From: Conidiobolus incongruus B7586
Lineage: Eukaryota > Entomophthoromycota > Entomophthoromycetes > Entomophthorales > Conidiobolaceae
Assembly: GCA_000697335.1 (NCBI GenBank)
Contig: JNEM01009516.1
Span: 1 to 10,633, forward strand
Direction of reading: 5' to 3'
Length of the DNA stretch: 10,633 nucleotides
The translations under genes were made by a program, and so were the position numbers. This document shows positions 1-8,689 of this stretch, in pieces (position 1 is the stretch's first letter; each line of letters begins with the position of its first letter). Under the pieces are notes generated by a model. The model was not told the DNA's origin, did not search any database, and saw only the letters and a list, made by a program, of their open reading frames with translations.

Positions 1-1900
1 ATATTATTATTATTATCTTAAATTTAAAATAATGGGATATTTTTTAATTTCTGATTTTTCAAATATATTATTAATTTTACATAAATAAATATATATAAAA
101 TAAATAAAAGAATATATACTTTTAAATTATATATATATATATATATTATATTTTTTTTGATTAAAAAATTAATATTTTAAAATTGGTTGTTTAATTTAAT
201 TATATTAAAACAAAACAATAATCATCAAAAGTTTTTTAGTTTGATATTAGTAAAACTTATATATAAGACCTTTAAAATTATTTAGAATTTATAAATAGCT
301 TTTAATAATAAGATATTATTTCAATTAATTATTTATCATTAGATAAATTATTTTAAAATTAAAAAAAACTATTTAAAAACTGTTAAAATCTGAAAGATTA
401 ACTTTAATTAATACTCTTTCAATTATTAATAGAGTAAAAAAATATATTAAAAAGTATCTTTTTATTTTAGTTAAAAAATTATTTAAAAATTTTAATATTA
501 GTTTTATAAATATTTTATATATAGTAAAGTTTAAACTTAAATTAATAAATAAAAATATAAAATAAGTATTTTACAATTTAACTAAAATTTGAAAAAAGTT
601 AGAATAGTTATTATTAAATAATATTTACTAAAATATCTTTAGAAACTTAAGCTTTTATAATAAATATTTGTAATTAATGAATCTTAAATCTTTATATATA
701 ATCTTTTATTAAAACACAAATCAAAATATTAAGTTAAATTAACCCCCTTTATAAATCCCTTTAAATAAATATTTTATTAATAAGTAAATGTTAATTATTA
801 TAATAGATTATAATATTATATGCTATTTTAATTCAATTCTTAAAGGAAAATCAATTAATAATAAACTTTATTGTTTTTTTAAACAAAAGTATTTTTAATT
901 GATATTCTTAATATAATTTGAGAAAACTTACTATTTTACATAATAATTATAAAATATATAGATTTAAAGCTATAAAAGATCTTCTAATTAAAAATAACTA
1001 GAAAAGACTATCATTTCTAGTATATTATTTAAATTATAACCTATATGATTATAATTACTTAAAGCAATTAAAAAACCAGCTTACAAGAAAGAAAATTTCT
1101 ACAGGAAAATTTAATTGGTTTGTAAAACATCAAATTTTAGTCTTTAATAAAAAAAACTATTTTTTAAGTATTAGAAGTTTATTAAAAGTAAGGCAAAAAG
1201 TTGTTAAGAATAGAAATTATTAAATTGTATGATATATTTATTTTTATTTATCATATATCAAAATGTTTATTTATTTTTAATTGCAAAAAATTCCCATTAT
1301 TTAAAATGCAAAGTAATAAATTTGATGAATTAGAAATCAGAAACTAAATATATTTTAGTTAATATTTCGAATCTTTATTGTATTACATTAGCATTTTGGT
1401 TATTTTGATTTAGTTTATAAAAAAATATAAAGATATTCAATAAATTATATATTGATTCAAGAATATTTTTAATTCACGTTATAAAAGAATATATTATATA
1501 AATTTTAGATATTTGAATAAATTTCTGTTAAATATATGAGTATAGGTTGGGATTAGTTGATCTTAATCAATAATATGAAAAAATGATTTATAGATAAGAT
1601 ATCATCAAGTATATTGTAATATATAAAACTAATATCATTGGAAATAAAAATTCAAGATCTTCAAAAAAATACTTAATATTTAGATCAATATTTAAATTTA
1701 TTTCAAAAAAATATAAAACAATATTAAATTATTTAAAAATTAGTTTATATTAAATAGATTTTCAAAATAATGGTTTTAATGATCAACCTATCAATAATGA
1801 AATCAAAAAACATTCAAAAAATATATGAGATAAAAAATTATTATATATATTGTTTTAAAATCAATTGAAATTTATTATCATCAATTTATTATGAATATGA
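1..1900. other. AT-rich stretch without a recognisable gene
   Basis: The sequence is very rich in A and T with frequent stops in all frames. The left end opens with a short ATT run. Around 1081-1220 and 1545-1610 the plus strand has slightly less biased sequence that might be worn upstream parts of the integrase fossil, but no motif is clear enough to call. Confidence 0.6.
129..146. repeat. (AT)n microsatellite
   Basis: About nine perfect AT units in a row, with further imperfect TA-rich sequence on both sides. Confidence 0.8.
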
Positions 1901-1920
1901 GAATAGATTCAAATTTTTAT

Positions 1921-2800
1921 AAGGATCAAATTAAAAAAATATATAAAAATTTGTATGAAAATAATCATTGTAAAAAGCTTATAGATATTAATTTTTATTA
2001 ATGCTATAAAAAATGTGTTAATTACATAGTAATAATATAATCAGAATAATTATTATTTAATAATTTTGGTCAATCAAAAATTAAATAAATTTTAAATAAT
2101 TATTTATATATATTTGTAAATAGACGTTCGTGACAAGATCATCGTTTTAAATCCATATTTAAAATCTATCCTTAGACATAGTAAATAATATTGAATGCTT
2201 GAGAATATATACTTCAATTTCGATATCAATATATACTCCTAGAATTATATTTCTTGAAATTATTAATTAATCTAAATGTTATAAAATTTCTATATCCCAC
2301 TATATTTCAAAAAAAAATCAACAATAAAGATTTTATTAAGTAAATATTTAAAACATACATTAATTATATATATTTGACTAAATGGTTAATTTTTTCATAT
2401 TATATAAAAACTAATTTCCTAATATATCCACAGATATAAGTATTTTGAGTTATATTGAATTTTTGTATATATAAAATAAGCTTAAATATATTTGGTAGTC
2501 AAAATATGAAATTATATTAGGATTGAAAATAAATTGAATATATTCAAAATATCAAATAATTTATTATAAATATTCAGTATTAATAAACCTTTTTATCAAT
2601 TCAATAATCAATGAATAATTTTAAAGGACTTTTTTGGATATTGAAAAAATATTAATGATGCAATAAATATTAATGAGTTAGAATTGAAATATATTACTCA
2701 AGTTAAATCTAATTTGTAATGAATATATAATCCAAAACTTGAAAGAGCTCTAATTATAGCTTATTTCGACTCTAATGAAACAAATTATATTTTTTGGTAA
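1921..2800 (+). mobile_element. Fossil Ty3/gypsy-type retrotransposon, integrase region (broken)
   Basis: Three plus-strand stretches resemble successive parts of a Ty3/gypsy integrase and lie in the right order. IKKIYKNLYENNHC and the cysteine-bearing sequence after it (1921-2028) resemble the zinc-binding end. YINYIYLTKWLIFS (2356-2397) resembles the catalytic-core block usually seen as (V/I)D.LTKW. LERALIIAYFDSNET (about 2738-2782) resembles the late 'W..L..AL.AYR.S....T' block. The second and third blocks are about 120 codons apart, close to the usual spacing. The element is broken many times over and is old. No terminal repeats, reverse transcriptase or RNase H were confidently recognised; 1050-1900 may hold upstream parts. 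AT-driven similarity is a real risk. Confidence 0.42.
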
Positions 2801-2899
2801 TAAAAATTAACAGAAATAATTTAAATCAAATTAAAAAGTTTACTAGGATGAGATTGTAATGATTTATTGAAATAAATATGGATGTAATATATCAAATAT

Positions 2900-2919
2900 T
2901 AAATAAATAAATAAATAAA
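2900..2919. repeat. (TAAA)5 tract in the presumed 3' untranslated region of the receptor
   Basis: Five perfect TAAA units lie about 28 bases past the receptor's stop codon. In the receptor transcript (minus strand) this reads as overlapping AUUUA pentamers, the form of an AU-rich mRNA-instability element. It may equally be an ordinary microsatellite. Confidence 0.7.
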
Positions 2920-2946
2920 AAAAGGATTTAACCATATCTATTAGTT

Positions 2947-3990
2947 TTAAACTAGCATAACCTCCATTCTGGTAGTTGAAATTGATGGATTCATTCTAAT
3001 GTAAGTATTCATACTAATTCCAGCTTTACCAGATAGCTGAAAATGTTCAATATCTCCCTTTTTAGTTGTCAATGTAGATTCATTATTTCTAAGAGTTTCA
3101 TTTGAACTTGCTTCGTGACTGGACTCCCAGGAGAATTTGCGCAATTTACCAGTCATTTCATTCAAAATATCGGGTAATGCTGGATCGAACAAGAAAAAGA
3201 TGAAGTTCAAGATACCTTGAACTGAGCAAGCAAACAAGTTGACGAACATCGATGGGTAGTCATCTTTGGATGTAATTGTTTGGAGAGAAAAGGTTACCAT
3301 ATATGGGAACATGGTGATCACAGGGACTGTGGGATACAATATCAATCTTGTGACAATTTTTCTCAAGTGTCTGTCAGTGAAAGTGCTTCCACTAGCACTC
3401 ATATCTGAATGGGTTCGAAGACGATAAATCACCATGAGAATGACGACAAAACAATAAATTGTTAATGCAATGATCCAAACACCTGAAAATAGCCAGTAAA
3501 GGCCAATCTCTAAATTGATATTTTGTACTTTGTAGGGAACACACTGATCAGAATTGACAAATGCCATAATAAGAGTTGGAATAAATAGAACAATAGAAGC
3601 TACCAAGCAAATAGTAACATACACCCACTCTGATTTCACTAAATCGGGTCTTCCTCTGATAAACACCATATGCAGATTAAAGGCAATAATGGCCGTTAAA
3701 AGTACCGTGAAAAAATTGACCCAATAACTGCTAACCGTAACAATTCTACACAATGTAGGATCAGTTTTATAATTAAGTTGTAAAGGAAAATGAGTGAGGA
3801 TATCCGATAGAGCAATCCATGTATATATTTTATAACTTAATCTCTGAGTGGCTTTGTAACCTCTAAATCTTGTAAATAAAAGAAAAACAAATAAAACACA
3901 AGATAATGCTAAACTAACAACATTGACGTATTTGTAATTACGAATCAACTCCAAAACAGCTGGTGATAGCTGTGATCTAGCCATATACAT
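2947..3990 (-). CDS. Seven-transmembrane G-protein coupled receptor, rhodopsin-like (class A-like)
   Basis: This 347-residue protein should sit in the plasma membrane and pass an outside signal to heterotrimeric G proteins; the ligand cannot be told. Seven hydrophobic segments lie at about residues 21-40, 53-72, 82-110, 122-144, 162-190, 209-237 and 246-268. TM2 carries LALSD-like 'IALSDIL' with Asp63, matching the conserved class A TM2 aspartate. Cys81 at the top of TM3 and Cys150 in the second outer loop could form the usual disulfide. TM7 has 'GILNFIFFLFDPAL', a variant of NPxxY followed by the DP seen in many class A receptors. There is no clear DRY at the end of TM3 and no CWxP in TM6, so it is a divergent member. 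The short loop before TM6 is basic, and the tail (285-347) is rich in Ser, Thr and charged residues, as expected for phosphorylation. The start is the first ATG; an in-frame TAG lies 12 bases upstream, and Met3 is an alternative. No intron is needed. G+C is much higher than in the flanks, which supports selection on an intact gene. Confidence 0.93.
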   Translation of the reverse strand: MYMARSQLSPAVLELIRNYKYVNVVSLALSCVLFVFLLFTRFRGYKATQRLSYKIYTWIALSDILTHFPLQLNYKTDPTLCRIVTVSSYWVNFFTVLLTAIIAFNLHMVFIRGRPDLVKSEWVYVTICLVASIVLFIPTLIMAFVNSDQCVPYKVQNINLEIGLYWLFSGVWIIALTIYCFVVILMVIYRLRTHSDMSASGSTFTDRHLRKIVTRLILYPTVPVITMFPYMVTFSLQTITSKDDYPSMFVNLFACSVQGILNFIFFLFDPALPDILNEMTGKLRKFSWESSHEASSNETLRNNESTLTTKKGDIEHFQLSGKAGISMNTYIRMNPSISTTRMEVMLV

Positions 3991-4063
3991 TATTATGAAC
4001 TAATAATTAATCAATAAAAGTATTATAGCTTTGAGATAACAATCTAGTATCTACAATATTGGT

Positions 4064-4084
4064 ATATCTCTATATTTATATACA
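4064..4084 (-). promoter_or_regulatory. Possible TATA-rich core promoter of the receptor gene
   Basis: On the minus strand the run reads TATATAAATATAGAG, about 75-95 bases before the receptor ATG, a plausible TATA element. Such runs are common throughout the window, so position is the only real support. Confidence 0.2.
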
Positions 4085-4089
4085 GAGCT

Positions 4090-4136
4090 TTAAAGGATAT
4101 ATGGTCATCTGATTATACAAATGATATATCCTTAAA
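4090..4136. repeat. Inverted repeat upstream of the receptor gene
   Basis: AAGGATATAT at 4093-4102 is matched by its reverse complement ATATATCCTT at 4124-4133, with two more matching pairs just outside after one mismatch. The gap is 21 bases. It lies about 100-145 bases upstream of the receptor start, so it could be a paired regulator-binding site or a small hairpin. In DNA this AT-rich, chance is possible, although the CC/GG cores are less common here. Confidence 0.5.
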
Positions 4137-4763
4137 TAGAAATAAGTATTTGTGGATTTTGTCATATATGCCAATTTCCAAATATTAAAGTTCGAGGGAT
4201 TGATATAATAGGATAATTAGTTTAATCATGGATAATTTAAAAGAGATAACTTTTATTTGGAACAAGGGTAATAAAACAATATTATTATTAATATTATCAT
4301 TTTTCAAACAGAACCAAAATTTAAATTAAATAAAATAATTATTTGTAATATTCAAATAGTTATCAGAATAGACGATGGCAAGATATTTTACAAGTATTAT
4401 ACTAAAAGCAAAATCGGTTAATATTTAAAAAATTGTTTGTTGAGTCACTTTTATCAGATGATATAAATGTTCCACAAGAATCCAGTTCGATTTTTCAGTT
4501 TTAAATCAGGTAAAAATGATATTAATCTATTTATGGATATAAATTTACTCTTAATTCAAATTGATTTTAATTGATAATCACATTGAATTTATTTGATATT
4601 TTTAGAATATTGATATGAATCAATATATATATTAGTTTGTGATATATATCTAATCATAGTCATATTTTCAATGCTAATATAATAATATTAACTAGTACTA
4701 AAATATTTAAATTCATCTTAAGAAAATAACCATCACCAGATAATCAATTAATCCAAACTACAA

Positions 4764-5945
4764 ATGCGATCATATGAATCCCAATTTATCCATAATTTAT
4801 CAAGATATCTAGTACATGAAGTAGCTTTCAAATCCCATTGTTTATAACATTAAAAATATTATTGAAATAGATTTCATATTACCATGTAAGGATTTATATA
4901 TAACGTTTGTTGATTTTGAATTGATTGTGGTTTTAATATAACCTTAATTTGTCAAATGTTAAATTTATCAAATGATTAGAAAAATTTTACCTCAATTTTT
5001 TTTTCATTTTTTTCAAAAGTTATCATAATCATAAGCATAAAAGCAATGTAATAATAAAAAGAATTTGGATTATATAGTGGTATATTGACTATATGTTTAA
5101 TTCCAATTTCTTCAATTTTTTGGGTTTATTTTTTTATTTTATTATGATTGTTGGATGATCTAAATTTTAATGGTTGAAAATTTAACAATTGATTAATCTC
5201 ATTTAATTGGAGACTTGAATGGTAATAGAATTTATTATTTAAAAATCAAAATAACAGGTTGCACTATTGTAAGCATATCTTGGATTACTATGATATAAAT
5301 ATAAATTGTGTCCAATTCGATGCTGTTTGTTATAGATAAATTTTATTAAGTATAAATTTTACTATGAGTATTTTAACAAATCTTCAGAATCATATTTTTA
5401 AATTTGAAAAGGTGTATGTGAAATTTGTCATATATTTAAAAAAATTCACTTTCTAAATCATTTCAAAAATGAGGATCGTGATTTTGATTCAAACCCAAAT
5501 AGTTAATATTATTATTTATATACAATCGTTCTATTATATCCAATGTTAAAACTGAATGACAACTTTTGATTATATAGTATTGTTGTAAATATTTTATATA
5601 TCGAGGATCACGGATAATTCAAGTTTGGCGAATCATGACTTTAACATCATCATATTATCTCGATAAATAGTGATATCCCACTCAACTCTGGGTCACAACC
5701 CTTTTGTCATTTGACTGCCAAACAAATTAAAAAACAAAGTATCGACTTTTACCAATTTTAGATAAATTCTGGACTTTTGATATGTTCATAGAATTGATAT
5801 GATTTTTGAAATCTATAAATTGGTCAAGATGAGGGACAAGTTTGGGAATTGATAAGGTTTGGATATTTATATTTTCCTTAACTTGGAATCATCCAACTGT
5901 TGATTGGACCAGAATTGTAATTTTCTAAGTTGCTTATATGGTGGT
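4764..5945 (+). mobile_element. Fossil Ty3/gypsy-type retrotransposon, gag-like to protease region (broken)
   Basis: A gag-like stretch, YESQFIHNLSRYLVHEVA (about 4779-4833), resembles the 'Y...F..LSRY.P.E' block of Ty3/gypsy capsids. About 840 bases on, IPLNSGSQPFCHLTAKQI (5675-5728) resembles the retroviral-type aspartic protease active-site region. It is followed by NHPTVDWTRIVIF (5887-5925), which resembles the 'LG..WL..HNPTVDW' block that closes the protease domain. Order, strand and spacing suit a single decayed copy. A possible zinc-knuckle remnant near 5258-5315 is too weak to claim. The copy is heavily broken and old. No reverse transcriptase was recognised to the right, and no end repeats were seen. 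Confidence 0.38.
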
Positions 5946-7640
5946 GTGTAGTCTAGACTACATTATAGGATAAAGGTTTAACATGTATCAATATTTTTAT
6001 ATCATAAAGCCAAATGATTTTTCAAATTTGACCTTGCCTCCTTGTTTTAAATAATGGTTAATATAATTATTGTTTTTTTTAGATATTTTTGAGTATCATA
6101 TAATATATTAATTAGTATAAGAGTATGAACCTGAATACTAATATTTTTATGTTCAAAATTGATGGACAATTACAATGATGGGCCGAAATAAATATTTTTT
6201 ATTTTCATTTAGTTCTACAAATAACATGTAGCAAGCAATTCTTATTTACTGTTATGAGAGTTGAGATAATCAAATATAATGCAAATTTTAATTATCATTA
6301 TTTAATCAGTTTTAATTGAATGATAATAGACTAAACAGTCATTATATTGATCAAGTATATCGTTTCATTTTTCTACTGAATTCCCCTTGAACTAAATTCA
6401 CATGGTTTTTGAAATTGAAAATATTTCTATTTTTGTCAATTATTGGATATTTTGGAGCTTTTTGAAGTGGATAGATGGACATTAGGATTTTCAGGTTAGT
6501 GACTTTATTCCTAGGCTTAATATATTCAACTGATTTTGCACTGATATGGACCTTTGCAATAGTTGTCATATTTATTTTATTTTATCAACTAATAGCTGTT
6601 CAATTGTTTCTAGAAATAGTATTTAGAGTTTTTAAAAATTTTAGTGTTTAAACAAATTCAAAATCAGCTCTTCATTTACTATTCTTCTAATTTTATGCTC
6701 TTAACCCATCTCGCTAAACTTCAAATAGCAAATTTTTGATATTACAAAAATCAAATTAGTTTTATATGTGTTAATAATTTTACTAAAATTATATTACAAT
6801 TGTAAATTTCAAACAGTGATATATACCTTACTAATTAATCATGTAGATAATTACAATACTGGTTCATATACATCATACGTATTCAATAGTATTCAAGATT
6901 TTCATAATCTACTCAAATTTTCTCAGTTTGGCTTATATTTGGCATCAGAAAAATTAAGAATATTGGACCTTTTTTCAATTTAATCAAAATATGAGAAAAT
7001 TAAATTAAATTTTATTAGTTATAGTGATATATTTTATTTACGATGGTAATTTTATAAAAGTCTTACTTTTTATAAATAAATTTTAAGTCAAGCATTTTAA
7101 TTACACATTGATATAATTGGCCACTATGAAATTAAACTCTATATATACAATATAGATAGCTCAAACTTCATAATAAATACATAAATCGGAATTATCGGTA
7201 ATAGAGTTTTAGTCAAAATATAATTATATTTCATATCAAATTATAATATTCTAAAATTATTTCTCTTTTTGTTTAAATTCACATGTAAATATTATCTTAT
7301 AAATTTATTTAATAAAAACAATAAAATAATAATATATTTTAAAAAATCAACAAATTTAATTATATAATATAAAAATTCAAATAATTTTATATCAAAACTG
7401 AATAATTAATTAAATCAAAATAAATTAAAATTATCAATATTATATTGCTTTTTATCAATTTGAATATTTTGTGAATAGTATTAATGCCAAGTAGAGTGGG
7501 AAATTTAAAAAAAGATAATGTTATATTCTAGTTAATTGTAAATACTTCTTGTTAATAAAGTTGATGATATTTTAGCTTATATGAATTATTCAGTATCTCT
7601 ATAAGTTGATTCACTGATCGTTTGACTAATAAAATTATAT
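5946..7640. other. Unresolved intergenic or relic sequence
   Basis: Apart from the short minus-strand ORF at 6351-6569 there is a 71-codon plus-strand ORF at 6768-6983 with no recognised motif. Base composition in 5946-6980 is less extreme than in the outer flanks, which would suit worn former coding sequence, while 6990-7480 returns to nearly pure AT. No tRNA-like fold or clear repeat was seen. Confidence 0.4.
6351..6569 (-). other. Short unassigned ORF, 72 codons, possibly a gene remnant
   Basis: The frame opens with ATG and is less AT-biased than its flanks. The predicted product is basic and has no membrane segment. A short stretch, PLQKAPKYPIID, is faintly like the proline-rich hinge 'PxxPxxPIIG' near the start of P450 proteins. 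However, none of the later P450 motifs (WxxxR, ExxR, FxxGxxxC) was found downstream on the same strand. It is most likely a remnant or a chance ORF. I do not recognise a function. Confidence 0.2.
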
Positions 7641-7689
7641 TTAATATATATAAAATAAAAAAGGCACAGTAAAACAAGAGATGCTTTTT

Positions 7690-8670
7690 AAATGGTAATA
7701 ATCAATAGGTACAAGATTTTTGGGGGATAAAATCCCTAAGGATTTGATTTGTAGAAGTATAAGAAATTTCAACACTGATTTAAGCTTAATACCAACCAAC
7801 TCCAAATGGAAATTTCTGATCGTTACGTAATATAAGATATATCTCATTCCATGCTGAATCACGACCCATACAAGCTTTGGTACCCATTCCGAATTTATAT
7901 CACTTGGCTTTGTTCTTATCCCTATCGATTCTTAATAAGCGATGAGTGCCAAATTAACCAGGATTGTTCCAGTAAAAAGGATCGCCTTATTCATAAGACA
8001 AATAAATGGTTAACCACGTCTAAATATTATTTGAAATTATTTAAATCTTAATATATATTATATTATTTTAGTTTGGGAGTAAGGGATGACGATTGACTGT
8101 TATATCACCTTCCGGGATTTCTTTCCAAAAGCCGCATAATTTCCAAAAGAGCAGCTTCCAATTTAATTTCGGTTTACATATTTCAAGGATAAGGAGTTGA
8201 TACAAGTCTGAAGTATAATCCAGTTTTATTATAGATGAGCTCAAAATTTGAAGGATTATTTAATAGCTCATAAAATATCAAATTGAGTGTGTGTGCATGC
8301 GTATCCATACCCGAAACCACCAAAATAAAGCTCTCATCAACAATTCCTAGAAGATTCAATTGATAATGTGCGTCAGGGCCTTCAAAATCAAACAAGCTTT
8401 CAAAATATGTTTGTACTAATTGATGGAACCCTTTCTTCAATTTTCTTGCCTATTGCGTGTTTAAAAGCAATCATTATAGGGAAACTAATGAATTTTATAG
8501 AGGTGAAGATATTTCTAGTGAAAAAAAATGAATGTCATTTTCTAGGATTTTGAAATAGTATTTGATATTAATGTGGCCTTAAGTATAGTTAAAGTTTTGG
8601 TCAAATACTAACTAACTGATGAAAACTTATATGGAGCAATAAAAGATAGAGCAGAACGATATCTTTGGTT
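7690..8670 (-). pseudogene. Cytochrome P450 monooxygenase pseudogene (5' part missing)
   Basis: P450s are heme-thiolate enzymes, usually ER-anchored in fungi, that oxidise lipids and other small molecules. Read along the minus strand, the family's landmarks appear in the right order. They are a C-helix stretch NQRYRSALSF (8641-8670), an F/G-region piece ILENDIHFF (near 8522-8550), AFKHAIGKKIEER (near 8432-8471), the I-helix oxygen-binding motif SGMDTHAHT (8288-8314), the K-helix EAALLEIMR with ExxR (8132-8158), GDITVNRHPLLPN (8071-8109), DPFYWNNPG (near 7957-7983), and the heme loop FGMGTKACMG (7864-7893), which fits FxxGxxxCxG with Cys at 7870-7872. RNFHLELV and further C-terminal sequence run on to about 7690. 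These pieces lie in different frames, so several frameshifts are needed. In-frame stops include 8608-8610, 8105-8107, 7987-7989, 7954-7956 and 7900-7902. The first roughly 100 residues (membrane anchor and proline-rich hinge) are not recognisable beyond 8670. The gene is dead but fairly young, since almost every motif is still legible. The P450 family or subfamily cannot be assigned. Confidence 0.88.
8020..8070 (-). other. Possible degenerate intron or AT-rich insertion inside the P450 pseudogene
   Basis: Between the conserved P450 pieces ending in LLPN (8071) and beginning TWLTIYLSYE (8019) lies a 51-base block made almost wholly of A and T. On the minus strand it ends in TTTAG, a good 3' splice site. 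It begins CTAAAAT, which could be a GTAAAAT donor with one changed base. Its size suits a short fungal intron, and removing it would bring the two conserved pieces together at about normal P450 spacing. A random insertion after the gene died is the alternative. Confidence 0.4.
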
Positions 8671-8689
8671 ATGTCATTTTTTTTATAAC

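Larger units (their letters stand above)
4000..4740. other. Upstream flank of the receptor; no gene recognised
   Basis: Besides the inverted repeat near 4090-4136, this part holds a 27-codon open stretch on the plus strand at about 4421-4504 that reads KLFVESLLSDDINVPQESSS in part. It has no start codon and matches no family I know. The stretch may be a leftover of the fossil element to its right. Confidence 0.4.

Noticed and set aside
5258-5315. Possible zinc-knuckle remnant between the gag-like and protease-like stretches
   Set aside because: The cysteine and histidine spacing is not convincing.
6768-6983. 71-codon plus-strand ORF
   Set aside because: No motif or family is recognisable, and an ORF of this length is expected by chance here; it is kept only as a remark on the unresolved region.
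7721-7736. Small hairpin GGGATAAAATCCC
   Set aside because: It falls within the former P450 C-terminal coding sequence and is too short to mean more than chance.
7641-7862. 73-codon minus-strand ORF read as a separate small gene
   Set aside because: Its sequence from RNFHLELV onward is the C-terminal part of the P450 relic, so it is not an independent gene.
7851-8051. 66-codon plus-strand ORF
   Set aside because: It lies antisense to the P450 heme-loop region, whose motifs are clear on the minus strand.
8287-8301. TG-rich simple repeat
   Set aside because: The run is the codons for the I-helix THAHT residues, so it is explained by coding sequence.
8183-8440. 85-codon minus-strand ORF as a separate gene
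   Set aside because: It is the I-helix segment of the P450 pseudogene and begins with a TTG inside the domain.
8368-8553. 61-codon plus-strand ORF
   Set aside because: It is antisense to the P450 stretch before the I-helix and has no features of its own.
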